A DNA stretch of 53,248 nucleotides from Deltaproteobacteria bacterium. Lineage in GTDB: Bacteria > Desulfobacterota > Desulfarculia > Adiutricales > Adiutricaceae. The notes beneath the pieces are model-generated. The model did not search any database. It saw only the letters and a list, made by a program, of their open reading frames with translations, and was not told the origin of the DNA. Below are positions 36,278 to 44,974 of this stretch, piece by piece (within the stretch, counting starts at the first letter, position 1; each line of letters opens with the position of its first letter). The stretch spans positions 1-53,248 of the forward strand of contig JAISMF010000107.1 in NCBI GenBank assembly GCA_031276865.1. Direction: 5' to 3'. Both the position numbers and the translations under genes were made by a program.

Positions 36278-38467
36278 CTACCGTCTTTTCAGGGCGATGA
36301 AACCCAAAGGAGGGAGGGTGAGGGAGAGGCTCCAGGACCGGCCGTGGGCCGGGTGGGGCTCCGCCTCCGCTCCGCCGCCCAGGCCCACGTTGGCGCCGCC
36401 GTAGATCTCGGAGTCGGAGTTCACGAGCTCCCGCCAGTAGCCGGGGCGGGGCGCGCCCACGCGGTAGTTCCGGCGAACCACCGGCGTGAAGTTGAAGACG
36501 AAGAGGATGGAGTCGTCCTGGTTGTAGCCGTTGCGGAGGAAGCTCACCACCGTGCTGTCGGCGTCGCGGAAGTCCACCCACTCGAAGCCCCGCCAGTCGT
36601 AGTCCATCTGGTACAAAGCGGGCTCGGAGAGGTAGAGGTGGTTAAGGTCCCGGGAAAATATCCGGAGCTTCTCGTGCTCGGGTTTTTCCAGAAGCTCCCA
36701 GGATAGCTGGGAGTTGTGGTCCCACTCGTTTATCTGCCCGAACTCCCCCCCCATGAATAGGAGCTTCTTTCCGGGCTCCGCGAACATGTAGCCCAAAAGG
36801 AGCCGGAGATTCGCGCACTTGCGCCAGTAGTCGCCGGGCATCTTGTCCCAAAGCGACCTTTTTCCGTAAACCACCTCGTCGTGGGAAAGGGGCAGGCAGA
36901 AGTTTTCGTGGAAGGCGTAGAGGAGGGCGAAGGTGAGGCGCTCCATGTTGTAGCGGCGGTAGATGGGATCCTTGGACATGAAGTCCAGCATGTCGTGCAT
37001 CCAGCCCATGTTCCATTTGAACATGAAGCCCAGGCCCCCCAGGTGCACGGGTCGGGAGACCGCGGGAAAGGCCGTGGACTCCTCGGCTATGGTCATGGCC
37101 CCGGGGAAGAGCTCGTAGAGCTTGGTGTTCATGGTTTTAATGAACTCCAAGGCCTCCAAATTCTCGCGGCCGCCGTAGCGGTTGGGGATCCACTCCCCCT
37201 CCTTTCTGGAGTAGTCCAGATAGAGCATGGAGGCCACGGCGTCCACCCTCAAAGCGTCCACGTGGAAGAGATCCACCCAGAATAAGGCGTTGGCCACCAG
37301 GAAGTTCTTCACCTCCTTGCGGCCGTAGTTGAAGACCAAAGTGCCCCAGTCGGAGTGCGCCCCCTGGCGGGGGTCGGCGTGCTCGTAGAGGTGCGTGCCG
37401 TCGAAGCACTCCAGGGCGAAGGAGTCCCGGGGAAAATGGGCCGGAACCCAGTCCACCACCACCCCTATGCCGCTTTGATGGCACTTGTCCACGAGGTAGC
37501 GGAAGTCGTCGGGGGCGCCGAAGCGGGAGGTGACGGCGTAGTAGCCCGTCACCTGGTAGCCCCAGGAGGCGTCGAAGGGGTGCTCGGCCACGGGCATGAG
37601 CTCCAGCCAGTTGAAGCCCATGTCCAACATGTAGGGGACCAGTTCGTCGGCTATCTCGCGGTAGCTCATCCAGGAGCCGTCGGGACGGCGCTTCCAGGAG
37701 CCCAAGTGCGCCTCGTAGATGTTCACCGGCTTGTCGAGATATTTGTTTCCGGGCCGCTTGGCCATCCACTCCCCGTCGCCCCAGACGTAGCGGCCGAGGT
37801 CGTAGACGATGGAGGCGGTTTTGGGGCGCTGCTCCATGTGGTAGCCGAAGGGGTCGCTCTTAATCAGGGGAGGTCCGCCCTCCTGGGTGGTGATTTCGAA
37901 TTTGTAGAGGTCCCCCACGGTGAAGTGCGGGGCGAAGAGCTCCCAGACCCCGGAGGATCCCCGGGGCCGCATCTGCAGCCTCCGCCCGTCCCAGTAGTTG
38001 CGGTCCCCCACCAGGGCCACCTTCCGGGCGGAGGGCGCCCAGACGGCGAAGAGCACCCCCCTCACCCCCTCGTGGGTGACGGGGTGGGCCCCCAATTTGT
38101 CGTAGGCCCGGTAGTGGTTGCCCTCGTTCCAGAGGAAGAGATCCAGCTCGCCTAGAACCGGGGTGAAGCTGTAGGCGTCGTAGAAGGTGGAGACGGTGCC
38201 GTTGGTGAATTTCACCTTGAGCTTGTAGGGGGCGTACTCGTAGTCGCCGTGGAAGAAGCCCTCGAAAAGGCCCTCCAAGCCCTTCCCCAGGGGGGCGAGC
38301 TTCAAAGGGCCGCCGGGAAGCAAAGCCTCCACCTCGGCGCCGTCCTCCACCAGGGCCCGGAAAACCACGCAGGATCTCCCGTCCTTCCAGTGGGGCCGCG
38401 CTCCCAGATACGAGAAAGGATCGCTCAGCTCGCCTCTAATAAGTATCTCAGCCGCCGTTTCGGACAT
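36278..38467 (-). CDS. glgB: 1,4-alpha-glucan branching enzyme
   Basis: A 729-residue GH13 enzyme that introduces alpha-1,6 branches in glycogen. An N-terminal CBM48-like region (about 1-220) is followed by the catalytic barrel: DALRVDAVASMLYLDYSR with nucleophile Asp about 409, AEESTAFPAV with the acid/base Glu about 463, and LPLSHDEVVYGK with the stabilising Asp. FMGGEFGQINEWDHNSQLSW is a GlgB hallmark. I chose the ATG at 38467, preceded by GGGAGG. A GTG 18 bases upstream overlaps that ribosome site. No other glycogen gene is in the window. The first enzyme of an apparent two-gene operon with the Fe-S flavoprotein. Confidence 0.96.
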   Translation of the reverse strand: MSETAAEILIRGELSDPFSYLGARPHWKDGRSCVVFRALVEDGAEVEALLPGGPLKLAPLGKGLEGLFEGFFHGDYEYAPYKLKVKFTNGTVSTFYDAYSFTPVLGELDLFLWNEGNHYRAYDKLGAHPVTHEGVRGVLFAVWAPSARKVALVGDRNYWDGRRLQMRPRGSSGVWELFAPHFTVGDLYKFEITTQEGGPPLIKSDPFGYHMEQRPKTASIVYDLGRYVWGDGEWMAKRPGNKYLDKPVNIYEAHLGSWKRRPDGSWMSYREIADELVPYMLDMGFNWLELMPVAEHPFDASWGYQVTGYYAVTSRFGAPDDFRYLVDKCHQSGIGVVVDWVPAHFPRDSFALECFDGTHLYEHADPRQGAHSDWGTLVFNYGRKEVKNFLVANALFWVDLFHVDALRVDAVASMLYLDYSRKEGEWIPNRYGGRENLEALEFIKTMNTKLYELFPGAMTIAEESTAFPAVSRPVHLGGLGFMFKWNMGWMHDMLDFMSKDPIYRRYNMERLTFALLYAFHENFCLPLSHDEVVYGKRSLWDKMPGDYWRKCANLRLLLGYMFAEPGKKLLFMGGEFGQINEWDHNSQLSWELLEKPEHEKLRIFSRDLNHLYLSEPALYQMDYDWRGFEWVDFRDADSTVVSFLRNGYNQDDSILFVFNFTPVVRRNYRVGAPRPGYWRELVNSDSEIYGGANVGLGGGAEAEPHPAHGRSWSLSLTLPPLGFIALKRR

Positions 38468-38492
38468 CACCCGCCTCCCCTTCACGGATATT

Positions 38493-38556
38493 GAACCCCG
38501 CCGGGCGGGGTTCTTTCAATTGTCGCAAGTATAGCATAGAATGGGGGGGTAAAAAA
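38493..38556 (-). promoter_or_regulatory. glgB leader: promoter-like box and hairpin
   Basis: On the minus strand a TATACT box lies at 38533-38528 (context ctatgcTATACTtgcg), with no good -35. Downstream, GAACCCCGC and GCGGGGTTC (38493-38513) form a perfect 9-bp hairpin in the 5' leader, about 25 bases before the start. There is no T-run after it, so it is more likely an RNA stability or translational element than a terminator. Confidence 0.4.
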
Positions 38557-39618
38557 GTTGGAGGATCCCCGCCCGCCTTTCGTCCGGGGGCCACCGCCTT
38601 TGATAAAAGCGGCGAAACGATTTCACCGGGAAAACTCGGGAAAAGCCCCTCCCGGGGGCTTCCGGAGCGCGGCCGCTTAAAGCTTCCGCCTTTTTCCGCC
38701 CTTTTTCGGATCCCTTCCGGAGCGGACCCGCCCCCTTCCCCGGGGGCTTTGATTTTTCCCCGCCCGGACCCCTTTACGGAGGGAAATAGATTTAGAGACG
38801 GAGACGGGAAAAAAGCGCGAAAAAAAGAAACTAAATATGGAGGCCGTTGGGAAAAAGAGAAAAAGAGGGAGCCGAATACGGAAAAACCGGATAAAAAAAC
38901 CAAACGAGAACGCTAAATATGGAAAACGGGATGGGAAAAATAGAAACTGAAGAAGTTAAATATGGAGAAGGGAATGGGAGAAAAAGATAATAATGAAGGA
39001 AATAAATTTGGAGTACGGAGCGGGTGAAATAAAAGGAAAAGAGGGAACTAAATATGGAGAACGGAATCGGGGAAAAGTAAAAAAATAAATATGGAGAAAA
39101 GAATAGGGATAAATGGAAAACAAGAGAAAAATAGGAAAAATAAATATAGAGACCAACCCTAAATCGACGACGGAAGCGTAATTGGAAACGGACCCCCCCA
39201 GTTAAAATTCCGGACAATCTTGACGTATAATACGAGACGCCCGACATGCCCCATATTTAGTATAATGAATCCACCCGCGGCGTATAACCCCGCCTGTTTT
39301 TTTATTTTGGACTTTTCACGCGTTCTTTAAATAGGGAAGATAAGAAAAATAGTGAAAAAAGAGAAAAAAGAGAAAAAGAGAAAAAGAGATAAAAAGATAA
39401 AAAAGATAAAAAGAGAAAAAGAGAAAAAAGATAAAAAGAGAAAAAACAATAAAATATAAACGAAGAGAGGGAGAGGGGAAGGCCCCCATCCGGTTTTTTT
39501 TATCCGCGGGCGGAAGGCCCGGATGAAGGGCTAAACCGGATGAAAGCCCTTTCGGGGAGACGCGCGAAAGCCTTTTTTCGAAAAAACACCGCAAACTCCG
39601 GTCTTTAAGGCGGAATCC
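38514..39618. other. Polypurine intergenic region
   Basis: No gene. Two purine-biased plus-strand tracts dominate. 38810-39160 is an imperfect repeat in which TAAATATGGAGAAcGGaat recurs six or more times at ~40-60-base intervals amid gaaaaagaga. 39336-39460 is nearly pure A/G with gataaaaaga units. Between them, 39165-39330 may hold a decayed dispersed-element copy, since gtataaccccgcctg and ggacttttcacgcg match an element end. Antisense frames here encode only Phe/Ser/Leu-rich artefacts. Confidence 0.6.
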
Positions 39619-40938
39619 TTGTTAAGCACCATCGTAATGATCTTGGCGGCCGCGGGGCTGATCCTTTTAAACGCCATGTTCGTGGCGGCCGAATTCGCCT
39701 TCGTGCGGGTGCGGAGCACCCGCCTGAGGCTTCTGGCCCAGTCCGGATCGGGAACGGCCAAGGCGGCGCTTTTCGGCCAGAGGCACCTGGAGGACTACCT
39801 TTCGGTCTGCCAGCTGGGCATCACCCTGGCCTCCCTGGGCCTGGGCTGGATGGGCGAACCGGCGGTGGCGCGGCTTTTGCGGCCCCTTCTCGCCTGGCTG
39901 GGACTCGACAACCCCACCCTCACCCATTCCCTCTCGGTTTTAACGGGCTTCGTCATCATCACCTTCCTCCACGTCACCTTCGGCGAGCTGGCGCCCAAGA
40001 ACATCTCCATCCGGGCCGCCGAAAGCACCGCCCTCTTCCTGGCCTGGCCCATGCTCGCGGCCCACTACGCCTTCCGTCCCTTCGTGAGCGTTTTAAACGC
40101 CACCGCCCAGGTGGTCCTGACCATGATGGGCGCCGGACACTGGCGCAAGACCGCCGGCTACTCCACCGAGGAGCTGAAGCTTTTAATCGCCGAATCCAAA
40201 AAGGACGGGGAGCTAGACGAGGTGGAGGAGAGGCTTTTAAACAACGTCATGAACATGGATAGGCGCTTGGCCAGGGACATCATGGTGCACCGCACCAAGG
40301 TGGTCTCCCTGGAGGCGGAAAGCTCGGTCAAAGAGGCGACGGAGACCGTCCTCAGGCACGGGCACACCAGGCTTCCGGTCTACGACGGGGACCGCGACAA
40401 CGTCGTCGGCTTCATCCACGCCAAGGATCTTTTGGCCCAAGGGGACGTCAAGCTCCGCTCCCTCGTGCGCCGGGCCGTCTACATCTACGAAAACATGCCC
40501 GCGGACTCCATCTTGGAGCTCATGCTGAAGAAGAACAGCAAGCTGGGCCTCGTCTGGGACGAGTACGGCGCCTGGCAGGGGCTCCTCACCATGGAGGATA
40601 TCCTGGAGGCCATAGTGGGGGAGATCCGGGACGAGTTCGACCGCGAGGAGGCCCCCATCCTCCGCGGCCCCGACGGCTTCGTCCTGGCCGAGACCACGGT
40701 CTCCCTAGACGAGCTCGGCGTCTCCCTCTCCCTGGATCCCGGCCACGACCTGGAGGACAGGTACCGCACCCTGGCCTCGCTTTTAGCGGGACGCTTCAGC
40801 GAGAACCCCGCGGCCGGCGAATCCTGGGAGGGCTACGGGGCCAGGTTCACGGTGGAGGAGACCGACGGTCCGGTGGTCACCCGGGTGAAGGTGGAATCCC
40901 TGAAGGCCCTGGAAAATAAAAAAGAGGAAAAGGAGTAG
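39619..40938 (+). CDS. CNNM/CBS-domain membrane protein (CorC/HlyC family)
   Basis: A 439-residue inner-membrane protein. An N-terminal DUF21/CNNM domain (about 1-190) has three to four membrane segments and the FAAEFAFV-like MFVAAEFAFVRVR start. A CBS pair follows (about 205-325; MVHRTKVVSLEAE, THRLPVYDG-like TRLPVYDGD), and then a CorC_HlyC transporter-associated domain (about 345-430). Family members are linked to Mg2+/Co2+ homeostasis and often misnamed hemolysins. The start is TTG with AAGG about ten bases upstream; an ATG at 39637 is an alternative but would cut into the first membrane segment. The gene ends before a bidirectional terminator and is convergent with bamD. Confidence 0.9.
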   Translation: MLSTIVMILAAAGLILLNAMFVAAEFAFVRVRSTRLRLLAQSGSGTAKAALFGQRHLEDYLSVCQLGITLASLGLGWMGEPAVARLLRPLLAWLGLDNPTLTHSLSVLTGFVIITFLHVTFGELAPKNISIRAAESTALFLAWPMLAAHYAFRPFVSVLNATAQVVLTMMGAGHWRKTAGYSTEELKLLIAESKKDGELDEVEERLLNNVMNMDRRLARDIMVHRTKVVSLEAESSVKEATETVLRHGHTRLPVYDGDRDNVVGFIHAKDLLAQGDVKLRSLVRRAVYIYENMPADSILELMLKKNSKLGLVWDEYGAWQGLLTMEDILEAIVGEIRDEFDREEAPILRGPDGFVLAETTVSLDELGVSLSLDPGHDLEDRYRTLASLLAGRFSENPAAGESWEGYGARFTVEETDGPVVTRVKVESLKALENKKEEKE

Positions 40939-41052
40939 AAGGGAAAGAGGCGCGGCCAGATGGAAAAAGGCGCCCGGACGGCCGGAAAAGCAGAGGGGGA
41001 CGAAAAAAACGGACGGCCGCAGGAAACGGCCCGCGCTCTTATTAGGCGAAAA

Positions 41053-41096
41053 AAAAGCCCCCGGACCTGTTTTCAGGCGGGGGCTTTTATTTTTTC
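41053..41096. terminator. Bidirectional terminator
   Basis: AAAAGCCCCC (41053-41062) pairs with GGGGGCTTTT (41079-41088). An inner CCTG/CAGG dyad extends the hairpin. A-runs lie before and T-runs after it, so it can work on both strands. It is placed between the convergent CorC-like gene and bamD. Confidence 0.88.
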
Positions 41097-41162
41097 CACC
41101 AGGCGCCTTAAACGCCGGAAGGCTTTGAAACTCCCTAAGAAAGGGAGCTTAAAGGGGACGGG

Positions 41163-41963
41163 CTAGTAGGGAAGCGGGCTGGACTCCAGGATGGTGAAGG
41201 GGTTGTTGTACTCGGCCGGGCGCTGATTCCCCTCGTCGATTTCCCCCTTGGCCAGCATGTCCTCGTATTCGGCTATGTAGTTGAAGGCCTTTTGGTGGTA
41301 GCCCGAGTCGGGGTAGCTCTTGACGAGGCCCCGGAAACGGCGCAGGGCGGCGGCGTAGTCCTGGCGCTTGTAGTAGAACTCGCCCACGTAGAACTCGTGG
41401 CCCGCGAGGAGATTCTGGGCCTCGGCTATGCGGGCCTGGCCCATGAAGGCGTATTTGGACTCGGGAAAGGTGGTGATCAGAGAGTCGAACTCCTGGATGG
41501 CCTTGTTGGCCGGAGACTGGTCGTGATCTATGCCGTTCATGCGCTGGTAGTAGCACATGCCCTTCTGGTAATAGGCGTAGGGGAGCGCCTCCGAGTTGAA
41601 GTTGTTAACCGTGAAGTTGTCGTAGGCCGCGTAGGCCTCCTCGTATTTGCCGTCCAGATAGTAGGCGTCCCCCAGTTTGAGCTGGGCCAGGGGGGCGTAG
41701 GGGCTCTGGGGATACTGGTCCCGCAGCTGCTGGAAGAGCGTCACGGCCTCGGAGTAGTCCGAGGCGTCCAGGCGCTCCTGGGCCCGCATGGCGAGATCCC
41801 GATCCTGATCCACCGCCATGTCGTCCTGGCCGGGGGTGGAGGATCCCCAAATCCTGGCCCAGAGGTTTTTGGTGGAGGCGCAGCCCGGAAGCATGGCCGC
41901 GCCAACCGCTACGCAGACGATGAAAACGAGAATCCTTCCGGTTGTCCGGACTTTTCCTGCCAT
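41163..41963 (-). CDS. bamD: Outer membrane assembly lipoprotein BamD
   Basis: A 266-residue lipoprotein. The signal peptide ends in a lipobox LPGC (MLPGCAST), and TPR repeats follow (ALFQQLRDQYPQSPYAP-like TLFQQLRDQYPQSP, LKLGDAYYLDGKYEEAYAAY, and KAFNYIAEYEDML). This is the order and length of BamD, a component of the Bam complex that inserts beta-barrel proteins into the outer membrane. I chose the ATG at 41963, with GAGGT six bases upstream, over the in-frame ATG at 41987. An outer-membrane role implies a diderm host. The terminator at 41053-41096 ends this gene. Confidence 0.92.
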   Translation of the reverse strand: MAGKVRTTGRILVFIVCVAVGAAMLPGCASTKNLWARIWGSSTPGQDDMAVDQDRDLAMRAQERLDASDYSEAVTLFQQLRDQYPQSPYAPLAQLKLGDAYYLDGKYEEAYAAYDNFTVNNFNSEALPYAYYQKGMCYYQRMNGIDHDQSPANKAIQEFDSLITTFPESKYAFMGQARIAEAQNLLAGHEFYVGEFYYKRQDYAAALRRFRGLVKSYPDSGYHQKAFNYIAEYEDMLAKGEIDEGNQRPAEYNNPFTILESSPLPY

Positions 41964-42048
41964 GTGACCTCGGAGAGCATTCCGCATGCTGAATGAATGA
42001 AATTTTCGAGCGCCTCCGGCGGGGAGGCGGAAAACGCCGTTTTTCGGA

Positions 42049-42369
42049 CTAGAGATACTTCTCCAGCTCTTTTTTGAGATCGAACTTGTCCTTATGGCCC
42101 ACGACGCGTCCCACTTCGACCTTCTCCTTGAAGATTATGAGACAGGGGATGGAGCGGATCTTGAATTTGCTGGCCATGTCGTTATTCTCGTCGACGTTTA
42201 TCTTGGCGAACTCGATCTTGCCCTTGAGTTCGACGCTGAGCTCCTCCAAGACCGGAGCCAGGGCCTGACAGGGACCGCACCAGGGAGCCCAGAAATCCAC
42301 CAGGGTGGGGCCCGAGGGGAGGGAATCGTCGAAGGTGGCGTCGGTCAGGATCTTGATATTCTCACTCAT
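42049..42369 (-). CDS. trxA: Thioredoxin
   Basis: A 106-residue classical thioredoxin. The redox motif WCGPC has its cysteines at 31 and 34, preceded by LVDFWAPW. The cis-Pro motif SIPCLIIF carries Cys where the family usually has Thr (IPTL), an unusual feature also seen in some anaerobes. It acts as a general cytoplasmic disulfide reductant. I chose the ATG at 42369, seven bases after AGGAG. A longer frame reaches 42504 without a ribosome site. It lies 85 bases upstream of bamD on the same strand. Confidence 0.95.
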   Translation of the reverse strand: MSENIKILTDATFDDSLPSGPTLVDFWAPWCGPCQALAPVLEELSVELKGKIEFAKINVDENNDMASKFKIRSIPCLIIFKEKVEVGRVVGHKDKFDLKKELEKYL

Positions 42370-42675
42370 GGAAAAAACTCCTGAAAGGTGTCGTTTTAAG
42401 GCCCGGATCCGGAAAACTCGGCCCCCGTTGCGGCCCCCGAAGGAACGTGCTATTTTGAGAACCCGCCGGATCCGCCGATTACCCGCGAATCCGCGGAAAA
42501 CCAACGGTCGCCGCGTTTTTCACCCGTGAAAGTCTAGACGATTTTCCCCTCCGAGTCAAGAGGAATCGAAATTCAAAGGCCTCCGGCGCCAAGGCTTCCC
42601 TGGAAGGCCCCGCCAAGAGTTTCGCTTCGAATCCCGCTTCGAGTCCCGCCTCGCCACCCAACGGGTTCTTCACCC

Positions 42676-43173
42676 ATGCTGGATATAATCGTCCAAGTCT
42701 TCTGCTGCCTCCTCTTCCTGGCCGCCGCCCTCGGCTGCTTCCTGCCGCTCATACCGGGGCTTCCCCTCGTATTTCTGATCTTTCTCGGCTACGGCTTCTA
42801 CGACGGCTGGAACTCCTACGGAACGACCACCATGATAATAGTGACGGCGGCGGTGGTAGCGAGCGTCGTCCTGGAAAACCTCGCCTCCGCCGCCGGCGCC
42901 AAGGCCTTCGGCTCGGGGAAGGCGGGGATGATCGGATCCGTCCTGGGGGCGATCGCGGGGGTGATCTTTTTCAGCGTCGTCGGGCTTATCGTCGGCACCT
43001 TTCTGGGGGCGGCCCTCTTCGAGATGATCTTCAACCGCAAGGCTCTAAAGGAGGCCGCCGGCGCCGGAGCGGGGGCCCTTTTGGGCTGTTTGGGAGGCTC
43101 CCTTTTCAAGTTCATCCTAAGCGTGGCCCTGGCCGCCCTCTTCGCCTGGCTCGTCTTCTTCGGCCCCGCCTAG
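42676..43173 (+). CDS. DUF456 family membrane protein
   Basis: A 165-residue, very hydrophobic protein with four to five membrane segments and Gly/Ala-rich helices. The N-terminal motif GCFLPLIPGLPLVFLIFLGY is characteristic of DUF456. The middle region AGMIGSVLGAIAGVIFF and GTFLGAALFEMI also fits the family. Function is unknown. The next plus-strand gene starts eight bases after the stop, so the two form an operon. No clear ribosome site before the ATG, which sits in GC-rich sequence. Confidence 0.85.
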   Translation: MLDIIVQVFCCLLFLAAALGCFLPLIPGLPLVFLIFLGYGFYDGWNSYGTTTMIIVTAAVVASVVLENLASAAGAKAFGSGKAGMIGSVLGAIAGVIFFSVVGLIVGTFLGAALFEMIFNRKALKEAAGAGAGALLGCLGGSLFKFILSVALAALFAWLVFFGPA

Positions 43174-43180
43174 AGACCAG

Positions 43181-43909
43181 ATGGCGAAGACTTTGAACAG
43201 CCTCTGGGATCCCCCCTTCCCCTTCCCCCGGGGGGCGGAGGACGTCCCCCCGAAGGGGATTCTGGCCGCGGGTCCGGGGCTCACGGAGCTTTTAAAAATC
43301 CGGGCTCCGGAAACCCTGAAAAAACGCTGCCATCTTTTCGGCCGGGGCGGAACGGCCTTGTACGCGGGCCGGGACTTTTTCCTGGCCGGCCCGGTCCTGG
43401 GGGCGCCCATGGCGGTCATGGCCCTGGAGATCCTTTCCGGCGGCGGCGCGGAAGAGCTCCTCTTTTCCGGCTACGCCGGCTCGCTTAGGGCGGATCTGCG
43501 CCCGGGAAGCCTTTTCCTTCCGGAAAGGGCCCTCTCCACGGAAGGCGTCTCGGCCCACTACTCCCCCGACCTTTCGCCCGATCCCTCCCTTTTGGAAAAA
43601 CTCAGGAAAACGGCCCGGGAAACGGGTTTCGTCCGCTCCGGAACCGTCTGGACCACCGACGCCCCCATGCGGGAAACCCCCAAACTGCGGGAGAGGCAGA
43701 AAAAACTGGGGGCCGAGGCGGTGGAGATGGAGGTTTCCGCCGTCTTCTCCGCGGCCCGCTTCCGCGCCCTCAAAGCGGCGGCCCTTCTCCTCATAACCGA
43801 CGTCTTCGACGAGGACGGCTGGAGGGGCGGCCCCGGAGGGAGGGAGCGAGGCGAGGCGCTGGAGCCCCTCCTCAAGCTGGCCTGGAAAACCCTGGCGGCG
43901 CCGCTTTAA
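43181..43909 (+). CDS. Nucleoside phosphorylase family protein (PNP/UDP/MTAN fold)
   Basis: A 242-residue enzyme of the phosphorylase superfamily. Visible signatures are GPVLGAPMAVMALEIL, LLFSGYAGSLRADLRPGSLF (with the expected G-aG-l pattern), and AVEMEVSAVFSAARF. The latter holds the conserved Glu-Met-Glu that binds the ribose in nucleosidases and phosphorylases. LLITDVFDED supplies the catalytic Asp position. Substrate cannot be set by eye: purine phosphorylase, uridine phosphorylase, MTA/SAH nucleosidase or futalosine hydrolase are all possible. It is encoded eight bases after the DUF456 gene. Confidence 0.8.
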   Translation: MAKTLNSLWDPPFPFPRGAEDVPPKGILAAGPGLTELLKIRAPETLKKRCHLFGRGGTALYAGRDFFLAGPVLGAPMAVMALEILSGGGAEELLFSGYAGSLRADLRPGSLFLPERALSTEGVSAHYSPDLSPDPSLLEKLRKTARETGFVRSGTVWTTDAPMRETPKLRERQKKLGAEAVEMEVSAVFSAARFRALKAAALLLITDVFDEDGWRGGPGGRERGEALEPLLKLAWKTLAAPL

Positions 43910-44099
43910 AAGAGGCCTGAAATCTTTTCCGCCCCCGCGTTTTCCCCCGTCCCCGGGCCCGCGGAGCGGCGCGGTTTTCGGGAGCCGGATTTTTCCCGCG
44001 GGTTTCACGAAAACGCGGAAAAGAGGAGGGGGGGCGAGGGGGGGGCCTGAATCCGGCTAAGCGTCCGGAAGAAAGACGGGGGAATCGAAAGGCCCCGGA

Positions 44100-44621
44100 T
44101 CACAGCCCCCGGTCCAGACTTATGATGAGCTCCACCTCGCCCCGGTGGAGCCGCGCCCGGGTCGCGATATCCTCCACCGAGAGTCCCTCCCGGTGGAGCT
44201 TTAAAACCAGGGCCCGCACCTCGGGGGCGGCGGGATTGGCCTTTTGATCGGAGTCGCTCCGGAGGGCGCTCATCCGGCGGCCCTCGCTTTGGAGCTCGTC
44301 TAGGCGCCGCGAGGCCTTCTCCACGGCCGCCTCGGTTTCCGCGAGGAGGGCCCGGTAGGATTCCAGCCTGTCGTCCAGCTTGGAAATAAGATCGGAGGAT
44401 ATTTTTTTCTTGTCCTCCAAATTCCGGGTGAAACTTTGGGAGATGTTTTCGGACTCGGTTATAAAGCGGGAGATTGAGGACTGCGTTTCGAGGGGAAGCG
44501 AGGGCGCGGGGGCGTTTTTATCCCGCCTCGCGGTGCGGAAGAGGACCAGGATGAGGAGAACCAGGAGGCAGACCTCGAGGATTATCTGAACCAGGATGAC
44601 TTCTTTGATGGGAAAGTCCAA
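44100..44621 (-). CDS. Membrane-anchored coiled-coil protein, DUF2802-like
   Basis: A 173-residue protein. A single membrane segment (about residues 8-26) is followed by a coiled-coil-like region (about 45-115; TRNLEDKKKISSDLISKLDD, YRALLAETEAAVEKASRRLD). The C-terminal ~40 residues (ALVLKLHREGLSVEDIATRA and EVELIISL) form a helix-turn-helix-like unit resembling DUF2802. Function is unknown; DUF2802 genes often lie near chemotaxis or flagellar genes, but none are seen here. It lies 41 bases downstream of the 103-residue gene and is probably cotranscribed. Confidence 0.7.
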   Translation of the reverse strand: MDFPIKEVILVQIILEVCLLVLLILVLFRTARRDKNAPAPSLPLETQSSISRFITESENISQSFTRNLEDKKKISSDLISKLDDRLESYRALLAETEAAVEKASRRLDELQSEGRRMSALRSDSDQKANPAAPEVRALVLKLHREGLSVEDIATRARLHRGEVELIISLDRGL

Positions 44622-44662
44622 GCTGCGGGCGCTCCTTTCCGCCCGGCCGCGAGAAGAACGCG

Positions 44663-44974
44663 TCAGATCCGGCGATCCACGACGCTTTCCACCGGGGCCA
44701 GGTAGGGGTCGGAGGCCTTGGGGGCGCGCTTTTTAAAGACGGGCTTGTATCTTTCCCCCGGCCTGTAGTCGGGCTCGCCGTGGACGGGATTCACCCTGGT
44801 GGCGTCGTTGAGGCGCGCCACCACCTCCACCGTGTCCCGGCGTATCTCCTCGGCCCGCAAAAGCCTCTCCTGGCGCGCGGCCTCCTCGGCGGCCTGGGCG
44901 TGGGCGGCCACGTAGCCGTTCACCGTGGGCAGCTGGAGGATCATCTGGTTTATGTGGTGCAGCGGAGCGGTCAT
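44663..44974 (-). CDS. Small protein of unknown function (103 aa)
   Basis: A 103-residue, cytoplasmic protein. It has an N-terminal helical region rich in Ala, Glu and Arg (AAHAQAAEEAARQERLLRAE), which may form a short coiled coil. A polar, Pro-rich C-terminal part (GEPDYRPGERYKPVFKKRAP) follows. I do not recognise a family. It is on the same strand as, and immediately upstream of, the DUF2802-like gene, so the two probably share a transcript and perhaps a function. Confidence 0.65.
   Translation of the reverse strand: MTAPLHHINQMILQLPTVNGYVAAHAQAAEEAARQERLLRAEEIRRDTVEVVARLNDATRVNPVHGEPDYRPGERYKPVFKKRAPKASDPYLAPVESVVDRRI

Noticed and set aside
40960..41166. 68-codon frame after the CorC-like gene
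   Set aside because: It runs through a strong bidirectional terminator and has no family features.
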